A DNA stretch of 40,547 nucleotides from Corynebacterium urealyticum (GCA_020741275.1 DYZK01000043.1:1-40547); one strand, 5' to 3'. Shown: positions 15,984-24,283, numbered from the stretch's first letter. Numbers and translations: made by a program. Notes: generated by a model from the letters alone, not told the origin.

Positions 15984-15988
15984 GGGGC

Positions 15989-16480
15989 ATGGCTAGCAAC
16001 ACTCGAACTCTGCTGATCGTGCACCACAGCCCGACGGATACGGTGCGGCCGATTGCCCGACGGGTGATTGAGAAGTGTCAGGAGGCTGCCACGCAGGCCG
16101 CCGAGGCGCTGGGGGAGAGCGCGCCGCGCATCGAAGTGGTCGAGCGCCAGGCCCTGGAGCCGGATAAGGCGGAGCTCCTGGCAGCCGACGCCGTGATCTT
16201 TGGGACGACCGCGAACTTCGGCTATATCTCCGGGGCGCTGAAGCACTACTTCGACACCCTGTTTTACGAGGTTAACGAGGAAAAGAAGGGCACCCCGGTC
16301 TCCTGGTGGATCCGGGGTGGATTCGATACCACTGGGGCGGAAAAAGCGATGGATTCCATCATCACCGGCCTGCAGTGGGAGGTGGTGGCCGAGCCCGTGG
16401 CCTTCACCGGGGACCCGGCGGAGCAGCAGGATCGGCTCGACACCATGGCGGAGGCCATGGTGGGTGCGCTGCTCAGCTAA
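15989..16480 (+). CDS. Flavodoxin-fold NAD(P)H-dependent oxidoreductase
   Basis: A 163-aa protein. It starts with a beta strand and phosphate-binding turn (TLLIVHHSPTDTVRPIA), then DAVIFGTTANFGYISGALKHYFD, the typical FMN-contacting loop of the flavodoxin/NADPH-dependent FMN reductase family, and later PVSWWIRGGFDTTGAEKAM. It is likely a soluble FMN protein reducing quinones or flavin. The start is fixed by the leaderless CATAAT hexamer 6 nt upstream. It is divergent from the gamma-carbonic-anhydrase-like gene and ends 15 bases from the stop of a minus-strand membrane protein. The physiological electron acceptor cannot be told. Confidence 0.82.
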   Translation: MASNTRTLLIVHHSPTDTVRPIARRVIEKCQEAATQAAEALGESAPRIEVVERQALEPDKAELLAADAVIFGTTANFGYISGALKHYFDTLFYEVNEEKKGTPVSWWIRGGFDTTGAEKAMDSIITGLQWEVVAEPVAFTGDPAEQQDRLDTMAEAMVGALLS

Positions 16481-16495
16481 GGGCTGGGCGGGGGG

Positions 16496-16816
16496 CTACT
16501 TCGCGTCGGAGAGGAAGTGCGCCGCACCAGCGGACGCTGCGGTGACCGCGAGGACAGCCGGCCAGGCGCCGATCTTCTTCGCCAGCGGGTGGGAGAGGCC
16601 GAAGGCGCCGAGGTAACCGGCGGTGAGAGCAGCAGCGGTGGGCGCGCCGGCCTTGGCGTTCCAAGAGCGGGCGGCGTAGCCACCGGCAGCAGCGAGGATC
16701 ACGCCGCCGAGCGGGCGGATCTCGGTCTCGCGGGCGGTGAGCCAGCCACCGATGAGCCCGGTGGCGATGACAGCGGCGGTGTTGACGTCCTTGGCATTCT
16801 TCAGATTTATAGACAT
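16496..16816 (-). CDS. Small membrane protein, function unknown
   Basis: A 106-aa protein with several Ala/Gly-rich hydrophobic stretches: TAAVIATGLIGGWL, PLGGVILAAAGGYAA, AAALTAGYLGAFGL and AWPAVLAVTAASAGAAHFL. This gives three to four short helices and few charges, so an integral membrane protein is likely. The ATG at 16816 follows TAATCT by 6 nt on the minus strand, a leaderless start. I do not recognise the family; a similar small Ala-rich membrane protein is common in corynebacterial genomes, but no function can be assigned. It is divergent from the DUF488 gene. Confidence 0.65.
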   Translation of the reverse strand: MSINLKNAKDVNTAAVIATGLIGGWLTARETEIRPLGGVILAAAGGYAARSWNAKAGAPTAAALTAGYLGAFGLSHPLAKKIGAWPAVLAVTAASAGAAHFLSDAK

Positions 16817-16822
16817 GCTCTC

Positions 16823-16828
16823 AGATTA
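16823..16828 (-). promoter_or_regulatory. -10 hexamer TAATCT, leaderless start of the small membrane protein
   Basis: On the minus strand TAATCT is separated by exactly 6 nt (GAGAGC) from ATG 16816, leaving no room for a ribosome-binding site upstream of the start. Confidence 0.55.
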
Positions 16829-16886
16829 CCTGCGGACGTAGCGTGGAGGGCGGAAGAAGAAACAAGCGGAATGAAGGAGCGAGCAG

Positions 16887-17339
16887 ATGGAGCTGTCGAG
16901 GGTCTACGACGTCGTGAACAGTGGCGCGAAGGGGAGCGACCAGGGCAGCGGCGGCGAGGCAGACTCCTGGTTCCTGGTCGACCGGCTGTGGCCGCGGGGT
17001 GTGTCTAAGGAGAAGCTGCCGCTAACGGGCTGGCCTAAGGAACTGACTCCCTCCTCGGATCTGCGCAAGGAGTTCCACTCGGGCGAGCTGAGCTTTGAAG
17101 ACTTCGCCAACCGCTACCGCACGGAGTTGGACGATGCGCTTGATGCGGGAGAACTCGAGGACGCGCTGCGGGAACTCGAGGAGGCCGGCGCCAAGCCGCC
17201 CCGCTCGGATGCGAAGAGCGAGCAGACCGCGAAGGACGGCGTGATCCTGCTTTATGGTGCGAAGGACGCCGAACAGAACCACGCGATCGTGCTCCTGGAG
17301 TGGCTCAACGCCACGCTCCGGGAGCGGCGCGACCAGTAG
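16887..17339 (+). CDS. DUF488 family protein
   Basis: A 150-aa soluble protein with the family's hallmark FLVDRLWPRGVSKE near residue 30-43 and ILLYGAKDAEQNHAIVLLEWL near the end. The conserved Arg-Leu-Trp-Pro-Arg-Gly stretch and the terminal N-H pair are the best marks of this uncharacterised family. Residues 12-26 (SGAKGSDQGSGGEAD) look like a short hydrophilic insertion between the first strand and that motif. GAAGGAG about 10 bases upstream of ATG 16887 supports the start. The gene is 63 bases ahead of a GlsB/YeaQ-like membrane protein on the same strand and may be co-transcribed with it. The biochemical role is unknown. Confidence 0.82.
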   Translation: MELSRVYDVVNSGAKGSDQGSGGEADSWFLVDRLWPRGVSKEKLPLTGWPKELTPSSDLRKEFHSGELSFEDFANRYRTELDDALDAGELEDALRELEEAGAKPPRSDAKSEQTAKDGVILLYGAKDAEQNHAIVLLEWLNATLRERRDQ

Positions 17340-17402
17340 GTTATTTCCAGCGGAAAATAAAAATTCTGGCAGGACCCTACGAACACTGGCAAACTGGAGG
17401 AC

Positions 17403-17690
17403 ATGGATACATTGATTCTCGCAGCACAAGCAACCCCGGCCCTCGGATTCATTGGCTGGATCATCATCGGCGGTCTGGCGGGTTGGATCGGCTCGAAGAT
17501 CATGGGCACCGACGCGCAGATGGGCATTATCGCCAACGTCGTCGTCGGTATCGTCGGTGGCTTCATCGGCGGTTGGGTCCTGACCCTGTTCAACGCTGAC
17601 TCCGGCGGTATGTTCTGGAGTTTCCTGACCTGCCTGCTCGGCGCGGTGATCCTCCTGTGGATCCTCAAGATGGTTCTGCCGAAGCGCTAA
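17403..17690 (+). CDS. GlsB/YeaQ/YmgE family stress-response membrane protein
   Basis: A 95-aa protein with three hydrophobic helices. Gly-rich GFIGWIIIGGLAGWIGSKIMG is followed by MGIIANVVVGIVGGFIGGW and a third helix WSFLTCLLGAVILLWILKMV. This is the transglycosylase-associated/GlsB fold; despite the old name there is no sign of a glycosidase. Members are small membrane proteins induced by general or cell-envelope stress in several bacteria. CTGGAGGAC ends directly before ATG 17403, a strong ribosome site. A terminator hairpin follows about 30 bases after the stop. Confidence 0.88.
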   Translation: MDTLILAAQATPALGFIGWIIIGGLAGWIGSKIMGTDAQMGIIANVVVGIVGGFIGGWVLTLFNADSGGMFWSFLTCLLGAVILLWILKMVLPKR

Positions 17691-17717
17691 ACTGCCTCCG
17701 GCACAACCCCAACCCAA

Positions 17718-17743
17718 GGAGCCCTTCGGGGCTTCTTTTCTTT
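17718..17743 (+). terminator. Rho-independent terminator after the GlsB-like gene
   Basis: AGCCC, a TTCG tetraloop and GGGCT are followed by TCTTTTCTTT. The stable UUCG-type loop and T-rich tail make this a convincing plus-strand terminator. It sits in front of the converging hrpB stop codon. Confidence 0.75.
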
Positions 17744-17746
17744 GCC

Positions 17747-20362
17747 CTAACTCGCTGCCGGGTCCTCCGGCCAGGCGTGCTTCGGGTAGCGGCCCCGCAT
17801 ATCCTTGCGCACCCCCTGGTAGGGCCCGGCCCAGAAGCTAGCCAGGTCGTCGGTCACCGCCACCGGTCGCTGCGCCGGGGAGAGTAGGTGGAACTGCACC
17901 CGCCGACCCGCGATGCTCGGGGACTCCGTGAGGCCGAAAATGTCCTGCAGCTTCGTCGCCAACACCACGGGTTCGACGAGGGGCTCGGAGGCTGGCTTAG
18001 CCTGCCCTGCGCTGACCTCCCGGGATGTGCCCTCGCCTGCGGCCGCGCGGGCTGGGCGACTCACAGCGCCGTCTGAGGAGCTCCCGATCAGCACCTCCGG
18101 GTAGGTCAGCCGTCGCGTCCGCCCGCTCGGCAGCTCCAGCGACTCCGGCGCGAGCTCGTCGATCGGCTGGTCCCACGGGATCAGCCCGCGCAGCAGGCTC
18201 GCGACATCTGGTCGCCGCCCGGCCGCGATATCCGCCGCCACGAAACTCAACAACTCCGGCGGCAGTCCCTCCCGCAGATCCGGGTAGCCGGACGCGTCCT
18301 CGAATCCGGCGGCAGCGGCGTCGTGCAGGTACTGCATGCGTTTCACCAGCTCGCGGGCGTTCCCGCTTAGCTGCAGCATCTCCTCCAACTGCTCCGGGCT
18401 GGCCTGCGCAATCGCTGTGGACACCGCCTCTTCCGCCTCCGTCGCGCTGGGCTTAGCCGGGGCGCTGCTCAGCTCGACCGCCCCCACGATCGTCCGTTCC
18501 CGCGCCTGCACCCGCTTCTTCTCCAGGCTGTAACTCGAGATCCTTTCCTTTTGGACGCCACCGGCCGCAGCCAGGGCCAACTCCTCGGAGATCGGCATGG
18601 CCGAGCGCAGGATCGAACCCGTCCCGGACTTCCGCGCCGACGCCGACTCGCTGCGACCGATATCCGCCACCGCGAACCACTGCTCATTGTGCGGCGCGTC
18701 CACCCCAGGCATTCCCTTCGGGATGACCGCCCCGGTGCCACCCACGGTCAGCACGCGCTCCGACCCAGGCTCAACGCGCCGGGCCAGAAGATCCGGCCGC
18801 GCGCACGCGATGGTGTAAGCGATGGCGTCCTCCCCGGTTAGCGGGTTGTTGAGCCCACGAGGGGCGTGCGGCTGCAACAAGCGGACGAGCCTGCGCACCT
18901 CCGGGTCCTTCGGTGAAATATCCCGGATGGCGCCGGCCGGGGCACGCTGGGAGCTGGCGACGTCCAAAAATTGCAGGACACGGGCCACCAGCTCCACCGG
19001 GACTCGCCGGCTGGCGAGCAGACCGCCGCGGGCGTGGCGCGGATCGAGGGGGAGCGTGACCAATAGTTCCCCGAGCTCGGTGATGTTTCCGTCGGCGTCG
19101 AGCGCACCCAACTGGCGGAGCGTGGCGAAGGCGGCAGCAGCGTTGTTTTGGGGGAAGGGGTCCGGCAGCGCCAGGCCCTCGCCCATGGGCGCGCCCCAGG
19201 CTGAGACGTCTAGCAGTGCGCCAGTGAGGTCGTTGGTCTGGATCGCGGGGGCGGCGAATTCCGGTAAGCGGGCCCACTCATGCGCGCTGATCAGGCGGAA
19301 CACGGTGCCCGGTCCCTCGCGGCCCGCACGGCCCGCCCGCTGCACGCAGCTGGCCTGGGCGGCGGACTCCGTGACCAGGACGGACATGCCGCGGGAGGAA
19401 TCGCGCCGGGACACGCGGGACAGGCAGGTATCCACGACGACGCGCACGCCCGGCACCGTGATCGAGGATTCGGCGACGTCCGTGGCGAAAATGACCCGGC
19501 GGGAGGCGTTGGCGCTGGGGGCGCCACGCGGATTGACGATCGCGGACTGCTGCTTCGGGCTGAGCTGGCCGTGCAGCGCGAAGGCAGCGAGCTCGGGGGA
19601 GTCGAATTGCTGGGCGAGAAGCTCGGTGCCACGGATGGTCGGCACGAAGGCCAGGATGTCCCCCTCGGTGGTCTCCGCGAGCGCGCGGCGCACCCCGGCG
19701 GCGATGAAGGCCTCGATGGAACCGGGCTGGCCGGGGCGACTATCGCTGCGGCGGTGGGTGATGGAGTCCGCCGCGGCGGCGTAGTGGATATCCAGCGGGT
19801 AGATCGGGGCTGGGACGTGCACCACCGCCTCCGGTACCCCGAGCAGATTCGCGAAACGCTGGGCGTCGACCGTCGCGGACATCGCCACAACGAGTAGGTC
19901 ATCACGCAGTTCCCGCAGCTGGGCGGCGATGGCGAAGACGAGGTCGGATTCGATGTGGCGCTCATGCACCTCATCCACGACGATCGCCCCCACCCCAGGT
20001 AGGTCGGGGTCCCGCAGCATGCGCCGAAGCAGCACTCCGGGGGTCACCATCTCGATACGGGTCTGCCTGGATACGCGGGAGTCCCCGCGGACGGTATAGC
20101 CCACCTCGTCGCCCAGCTCGGTGCCACGCAGCTCAGCGAGGCGGGCAGCGGCAGAGCGGGCGGCCACGCGCCGGGGCTGGGTCACGATCACGCGCTGGTC
20201 GGGCGCAATCAGCTCGGCATCGGCGAGGAACTGTGGGGCCAGGGTGGTCTTGCCCGTGCCCGGCGGGGCGTGCACCACAGCCGCGCCGAATTCCGCGAGC
20301 GCGCTGAGTAGAGCCGTGCGGCCAGCGGAAAAGGGCAGGTTAGGGGTGAGGTTGGTAGACAT
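17747..20362 (-). CDS. hrpB: ATP-dependent helicase HrpB
   Basis: An 871-aa DEAH/RHA helicase. Walker A is APPGTGKTTLAPQ near residue 36, motif II is DEVHERH, motif III SATVD, and motif VI QRAGRAGREGPG. HA2-like and HrpB C-terminal regions follow, ending with LSPAQRPVAVTDDLASFW and the RYPKHAWPEDP tail typical of HrpB. Length fits the family. HrpB proteins are presumed RNA helicases; the bacterial role is poorly known. I prefer the ATG at 20362 to the one four codons upstream, because TTTGAT lies 7 nt before it as a weak leaderless -10. An insertion with SREVSAGQAKPASEP (about residues 780-800) is hydrophilic and may be a lineage-specific loop. Confidence 0.92.
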   Translation of the reverse strand: MSTNLTPNLPFSAGRTALLSALAEFGAAVVHAPPGTGKTTLAPQFLADAELIAPDQRVIVTQPRRVAARSAAARLAELRGTELGDEVGYTVRGDSRVSRQTRIEMVTPGVLLRRMLRDPDLPGVGAIVVDEVHERHIESDLVFAIAAQLRELRDDLLVVAMSATVDAQRFANLLGVPEAVVHVPAPIYPLDIHYAAAADSITHRRSDSRPGQPGSIEAFIAAGVRRALAETTEGDILAFVPTIRGTELLAQQFDSPELAAFALHGQLSPKQQSAIVNPRGAPSANASRRVIFATDVAESSITVPGVRVVVDTCLSRVSRRDSSRGMSVLVTESAAQASCVQRAGRAGREGPGTVFRLISAHEWARLPEFAAPAIQTNDLTGALLDVSAWGAPMGEGLALPDPFPQNNAAAAFATLRQLGALDADGNITELGELLVTLPLDPRHARGGLLASRRVPVELVARVLQFLDVASSQRAPAGAIRDISPKDPEVRRLVRLLQPHAPRGLNNPLTGEDAIAYTIACARPDLLARRVEPGSERVLTVGGTGAVIPKGMPGVDAPHNEQWFAVADIGRSESASARKSGTGSILRSAMPISEELALAAAGGVQKERISSYSLEKKRVQARERTIVGAVELSSAPAKPSATEAEEAVSTAIAQASPEQLEEMLQLSGNARELVKRMQYLHDAAAAGFEDASGYPDLREGLPPELLSFVAADIAAGRRPDVASLLRGLIPWDQPIDELAPESLELPSGRTRRLTYPEVLIGSSSDGAVSRPARAAAGEGTSREVSAGQAKPASEPLVEPVVLATKLQDIFGLTESPSIAGRRVQFHLLSPAQRPVAVTDDLASFWAGPYQGVRKDMRGRYPKHAWPEDPAAS

Positions 20363-20473
20363 GCTGCCTATCAAATTAGCCCACGATCGCGCCCGGTTGG
20401 GGTGGGTGCCGAGGTAGAGGAGTCACCGGGCAGAGTAGTGGAGTGCCTTTGCCGTGGACTTGAGGTGTCGGGC

Positions 20474-20830
20474 CTAGCGGACGGAGGTACGCAGCACGCT
20501 GAGCAGGCCGTCGGCCTGGCCGATGACGTCGTCGCAGAGGACGTAGAGCAACAGCGCGACCAGAAGCAGGGTGACGATGCTGATCACCAGGAGGGTCGAC
20601 GTCACAGTGAACCCCAGGCGAGAGCCGGGCTCCTCGCCTTCGCAATAGAATGGGAGGGTGACGCGTGGCGTGGGCTTGTCTTGCGGTGCGGGCTCAATGG
20701 GCTGGCCGTCGGCGGTGAGGAAGCCTCCGAGTGCGGGGAGGGTGGCCTTGAAGGTTCCGGTATCGCGCGGTTCGTCATCCTCGGGGTGATCATTCGTCGG
20801 GCGAAGGCGGTTCATCGATGGCGTGTTCAT
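20474..20830 (-). CDS. Small single-pass membrane protein, function unknown
   Basis: A 118-aa protein. The first 75 residues are hydrophilic, Pro/Asp/Glu-rich and probably disordered. One long hydrophobic helix follows at about residues 80-100 (TLLVISIVTLLLVALLLYVL), then a short tail with CDDVIGQADGLLSVLRTSVR. The topology would be a cytosolic N-terminus with one membrane anchor. GGAGGG about 12 bases upstream of the ATG at 20830 is slightly too far for an ideal site, and a second ATG five codons later is the alternative. I do not recognise the family. It lies 111 bases upstream of hrpB on the same strand. Confidence 0.55.
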   Translation of the reverse strand: MNTPSMNRLRPTNDHPEDDEPRDTGTFKATLPALGGFLTADGQPIEPAPQDKPTPRVTLPFYCEGEEPGSRLGFTVTSTLLVISIVTLLLVALLLYVLCDDVIGQADGLLSVLRTSVR

Positions 20831-21230
20831 CTGCGGTAATGCCCTCCTTTGCTTGCCTGAAAAACTGCTCGATCACGGGTTGACCGACGGGGTGTAAAAG
20901 GATGTCTGCTGCTCGCTGTGTTGGCTACCGTACGGCAGCGTGACGCGAGAAAAGGCACCCGGGATAATTAGCTGATTTTAGCTATATGAATACCATTTTC
21001 GCAAGCAGCAAAGCGGGGGTAGTTTTTCGAAAGCTGCGAAAGGGAAAACCCGCTGACCAGGAGGTTTGAAAATGATTTAACTCGGCGGCGGGGCTGAATT
21101 CTGCCTTAAACGTGGGGCAATGTCTGCAACGCCCGCTAATGTGCACGGCGAAGTGCACGGCGGGCCGCACGGGGCGCAGGTCACGAGCGGCGAGCCAATA
21201 CTTCGCACAGCCTAAACTCGAGGGGGAATT
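20831..21230. other. 400-base gap with AT-rich structured segment, no confident gene
   Basis: The left part is the upstream region of the small membrane protein. From 20960 to 21080 the sequence is clearly richer in A/T. It holds a 27-codon open frame from ATG 20986 to TGA 21069 without a ribosome site, a nested inverted repeat at 21012-21054 and a perfect AGGAGG followed by ATG ATT TAA. From 21081 to about 21213 the same frame stays open but starts at no good codon. A 10-base direct repeat (GTGCACGGCG) lies at 21141-21162. No family is recognised in any frame. Confidence 0.5.
21012..21080 (+). promoter_or_regulatory. Nested hairpin, AGGAGG and a two-codon ORF (ATG ATT TAA)
   Basis: Outer arms AGCGGG (21012-21017) and CCCGCT (21049-21054) enclose inner arms TTTCG (21025-21029) and CGAAA (21037-21041). 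Four bases after the outer arm comes AGGAGG (21059-21064), then 7 bases, then ATG ATT TAA at 21072-21080. The ribosome site is one of the best in the window, yet the frame stops after two codons. A leader or attenuator for the downstream glycosylase gene, or a decayed gene, are the possible readings. Confidence 0.35.
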
Positions 21231-21923
21231 ATGGATAAGCACACATCTGACAACCATCGCCAGCCGGTCACCACCGCGCGCGGCAACATCATCGGCGCCG
21301 ACGGCGTGGTTCGCCCGCCCTGGGCCACGCGCTCCGAGCTGGAGCGGGCGTATTTCGACGAGGAATGGGGCCGGCCCATCATCACGGAATCCGGCCTGCT
21401 CGAGCGGATCTGCCTCGAGGGTTTCCAGTCGGGGCTGTCGTGGGCGACGATTCTGCGTAAGCGTCGCGCTTTTAGGGATCACTTCTTCCTTTTCGACGCC
21501 ACCCGCATCACGCAGATGAGCGCCGAGCAGCGCGAGGCGACCCTCGCTGACCCCGCGCTGATCCGCAACCCGCAGAAGCACGCCGCGATCTACCGCAATG
21601 CCGAGGCCACGGTGGCCCTCCGGGAGGATCCGGAGCTGCAGGGGCTACCGGAGGAGCATCCGGCGCGGGAGATCCTGGGCGGGGCGGTGCGCCGCCTGCC
21701 CGCGGGTCTGCCGGTGCTGATCTGGTCCTACGCCCCGGCCGAGCACCAGCCCCCAGCGCACATCGCAGAGACGCCCTCGGAGTCAGAGGAGTCGGTGGCG
21801 ATGGCCGCAGAGCTCAAACGCCGTGGCTTCACCTTCGTGGGCCCGACGACCTGCTATGCGCTGATGCAGGCCATCGGGATGGTCGACGACCGGGTGCCGG
21901 AGCCGGACGCGGAGCAGCCCTAG
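21231..21923 (+). CDS. tag: DNA-3-methyladenine glycosylase I
   Basis: A 230-aa base-excision repair enzyme that removes 3-methyladenine from alkylated DNA. Diagnostic segments are RAYFDEEWGRPI near residue 40, LERICLEGFQSGLSWATILRKR, NPQKHAAIYRNAEA and, near the end, RRGFTFVGPTTCYALMQA. The family usually shows YHDxEWG; here the His is Phe, and the N-terminal Cys and C-terminal His/Cys zinc ligands of the E. coli enzyme are also missing, so this is a zinc-free variant. GAGGGGG about 6 bases before ATG 21231 supports the start. It converges with the dienoyl-CoA reductase gene with 8 bases between the stop codons. Confidence 0.9.
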   Translation: MDKHTSDNHRQPVTTARGNIIGADGVVRPPWATRSELERAYFDEEWGRPIITESGLLERICLEGFQSGLSWATILRKRRAFRDHFFLFDATRITQMSAEQREATLADPALIRNPQKHAAIYRNAEATVALREDPELQGLPEEHPAREILGGAVRRLPAGLPVLIWSYAPAEHQPPAHIAETPSESEESVAMAAELKRRGFTFVGPTTCYALMQAIGMVDDRVPEPDAEQP

Positions 21924-21935
21924 AGGTAGCTCTAG
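21920..21935. terminator. Small hairpin formed across two convergent stop codons
   Basis: CTAGAG (21920-21925), a GTAG loop and CTCTAG (21930-21935) form a 6-bp palindrome that contains the TAG of tag and the TAG of the minus-strand reductase gene. There is no T tract, so termination activity is doubtful. Confidence 0.25.
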
Positions 21936-24184
21936 AGGCGGGCGGCGAGCTCCACGGCCTGACGGATGGCACGCTTGGCGTCCAGCTCCGCGGCGACATC
22001 CGCGCCACCAACGATGTGGACCTTCTGCTCCGCATCGTCGCTGGTGCCGTCGGCCTTGTCTGGGCGGACGGACTCCTGGCCGGTGCACAGCACAACGGTG
22101 TCGACCGGGATGACCAGCTCCTTGCGCTCCTCGCGGATGGCGGTCTCCAGGCGGGCGAGCTCCTCGGCGTCCTTGGCCTTCTTCGCCTTGGATAACGCCT
22201 TCTGCAGCTCCTTGATGTCCTGGGCGGGCACCGTGATGTGCAGGCCCTCGGAGTCCAGCTTCTCGTAGGTCACGCCCACGATCTGCTCCACCCCGGCCAT
22301 CGCCACTGCCGCGCGGTGCACCCAACCGGTGGTCTTGCCCAGCCCACGGCCCATACGGCTGATCTTGCGTTGCAGCATGGTGACCTTGCGCAGCGGCTGC
22401 GGCGGGTTCGGTCGGGTCAGGTTCGCACGTACCTCCGGGTCGGTGGATACGCCCCACTGCTCGTTCCACTCGCGGATGGACTGCGGCTGGCCGCCACGGT
22501 CCTCCACCAGGAACTCAGTGACGTCGTAGCCGATACCACCCGCGCCGATGACGGCGACATTCTTGCCAGCCTCCTTCTCGCGGCTGAGCAGCTCCGCGTA
22601 GGTCATGGCGCTCACGCCCTCGACCTCGCCGCGCAGTGCTTCCGCCAGGCCCGGGAACTCCGGGATGCGCGGGGTCACGCCACTGGCCACCACGACCTCG
22701 TCGAAGCCAGCCTCCAGCAGTTCCTCCGGGGTACGCGGGGAGCCCAGGTGGATCGGCACCTCGCGCTTGGCCAGGCGGGCCTGCACGTTCTTCAGCGCCT
22801 CGACGAACTCCTCCTTGCCAGGGATGCGCATGGCCAGCTGGAACTGGCCGCCGACCTTATCGCTGGCCTCGAAGATCTCCACGTGGTGGCCCCGCTCCGC
22901 CAGGGCCTCCGCCCCGAACAGGCCCGCCACACCAGCGCCGATCACGCCCACCCGCTTCGCGGTCCGGGTCGGCAGCAGTTTCAGCTCCGTCTCGTAACCC
23001 GCGCGTGGGTTGACCAGGCAGGTCGCCCGCTCATTGGTGAAGGTGTGATCCAGGCAGGCCTGATTACAAGCGATGCAGTGGTTGATCAGCTCGGCTTCGC
23101 CCGCGGCGGCGCGGTTGACGAACTCAGCATCCGCCAGCATCGGGCGGGCCATGGACACGAAGTCGCCGAAGGGCTCGCCGTCGGTGCCCTCCGCGGCGCC
23201 ATCCGGGCTGAAGGAACCATCCAGCAGCTGCTCTGCGACCTGGGGGGTGTTAATACGGTTGGAGATCACTACCGGTACGTCCACGACCTTGCGCAGCTCG
23301 GCCGTCGCCCAGGCGAAGGCGCCACGAGGCACGGAGGTGACGATCGTCGGCACCTGCGCCTCGTGCCAGCCGATACCCGAGCTGAACATGTCCACCCCGG
23401 CAGCCTGCAGCTGGCGGGCCAGCTCGTGGATCTCCTCCTGGGTCTGGCCCCCCTCGACCAGATCCAGCACGGAGATGCGGTAATCGATGACGAAGTCCTC
23501 GGGGACCGCGGCGCGTACCGCCTTCACGATCTCGATGGGGAAGCGCATCCGCTTCTCCGCGGAGCCACCCCAGTCATCAGTGCGCTGATTCGTCCGCTCC
23601 GCGAGGAACTGGTTGATCAGGTAGCCCTCGGAGCCCATGATCTGGACGCCGTCGTAGCCGGCCTCCTTGGCATACTTCGCCGCCTCGCCGTAGGCCTTGA
23701 TCGTCGCGCGAACCTCCTCGTCGGAGAGCTCGCGGGCCGGGAACGGGGTGATCGGGGACTGGGACGCGGACGCGGACACCGCCATCGGGTGATAGCCGTA
23801 GCGGCCGGCGTGCAGCAGCTGCAGGATGGCCAGCGCACCACCGGCGTGAGTGGCCTCGGTGACCTGGCGGTGGGCGTCGGCGATTTCCTGGGAGTTGAAG
23901 GGCTGACCAAAAGGCGTCAGGTTGCCCTCCAGCACGGGCGGGTAGCCACCAGTCACGATGGCTGCGACGCCGCCCTCTGCGCGCTCGCGGAAGAACTCGG
24001 CCAACTTCGGGGCGTCCTCGAGCTTGTCCTCGAGGCCGGTGTGCATGGAACCCATGATCACGCGGTTGCGGAAAGTCTTGCCGCCAACCTCGAGGGGCGA
24101 GAGCATCGTCGGGTACTTGGATCCTCCCGCCGCGCCGGAGCTAGCGGAAGAGCTGGAAGCGTTGTTTACTGCGGGACTTGTCAT
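21932..24184 (-). CDS. fadH: NADPH-dependent 2,4-dienoyl-CoA reductase (FadH type)
   Basis: A 750-aa flavoprotein. An old-yellow-enzyme TIM barrel spans about residues 25-370 (start LSPLEVGGKTFRNRVIMGS; GYDGVQIMGSEGYLINQFL later). A cysteine cluster for one 4Fe-4S centre follows near 375 (CIACNQACLD, then ATCLVNP), then an FAD domain (VGVIGAGVAGLFGAEALA) and an NAD(P)-binding domain (VAVIGAGGIGYDVTEFLV). This architecture reduces 2,4-dienoyl-CoA during beta-oxidation of unsaturated fatty acids. An insertion with alternating Lys/Ala/Glu (KALSKAKKAKDAEELAR) in the C-terminal third looks like a helical loop. The first 25 residues are a Ser/Ala-rich tail. Related 2-enoate or other OYE-type reductases share the layout, so the exact substrate is an inference. 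Confidence 0.88.
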   Translation of the reverse strand: MTSPAVNNASSSSASSGAAGGSKYPTMLSPLEVGGKTFRNRVIMGSMHTGLEDKLEDAPKLAEFFRERAEGGVAAIVTGGYPPVLEGNLTPFGQPFNSQEIADAHRQVTEATHAGGALAILQLLHAGRYGYHPMAVSASASQSPITPFPARELSDEEVRATIKAYGEAAKYAKEAGYDGVQIMGSEGYLINQFLAERTNQRTDDWGGSAEKRMRFPIEIVKAVRAAVPEDFVIDYRISVLDLVEGGQTQEEIHELARQLQAAGVDMFSSGIGWHEAQVPTIVTSVPRGAFAWATAELRKVVDVPVVISNRINTPQVAEQLLDGSFSPDGAAEGTDGEPFGDFVSMARPMLADAEFVNRAAAGEAELINHCIACNQACLDHTFTNERATCLVNPRAGYETELKLLPTRTAKRVGVIGAGVAGLFGAEALAERGHHVEIFEASDKVGGQFQLAMRIPGKEEFVEALKNVQARLAKREVPIHLGSPRTPEELLEAGFDEVVVASGVTPRIPEFPGLAEALRGEVEGVSAMTYAELLSREKEAGKNVAVIGAGGIGYDVTEFLVEDRGGQPQSIREWNEQWGVSTDPEVRANLTRPNPPQPLRKVTMLQRKISRMGRGLGKTTGWVHRAAVAMAGVEQIVGVTYEKLDSEGLHITVPAQDIKELQKALSKAKKAKDAEELARLETAIREERKELVIPVDTVVLCTGQESVRPDKADGTSDDAEQKVHIVGGADVAAELDAKRAIRQAVELAARL

Positions 24185-24270
24185 GTTGTTAATTTTGCCC
24201 TAGCAAAGTGCCGAAGAGGTGCAAATGCAATAAAAAGAAAAGCAAAAACAACTCGCCCAACCCGGCACCG

Positions 24271-24276
24271 TAGGAT
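24271..24276 (+). promoter_or_regulatory. -10 hexamer TAGGAT, leaderless start of the S4 protein gene
   Basis: TAGGAT is followed by 7 nt and ATG 24284. It excludes the more distant in-frame starts upstream and would drive both the S4 and VOC genes. Confidence 0.5.
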
Positions 24277-24283
24277 GGGCAGC

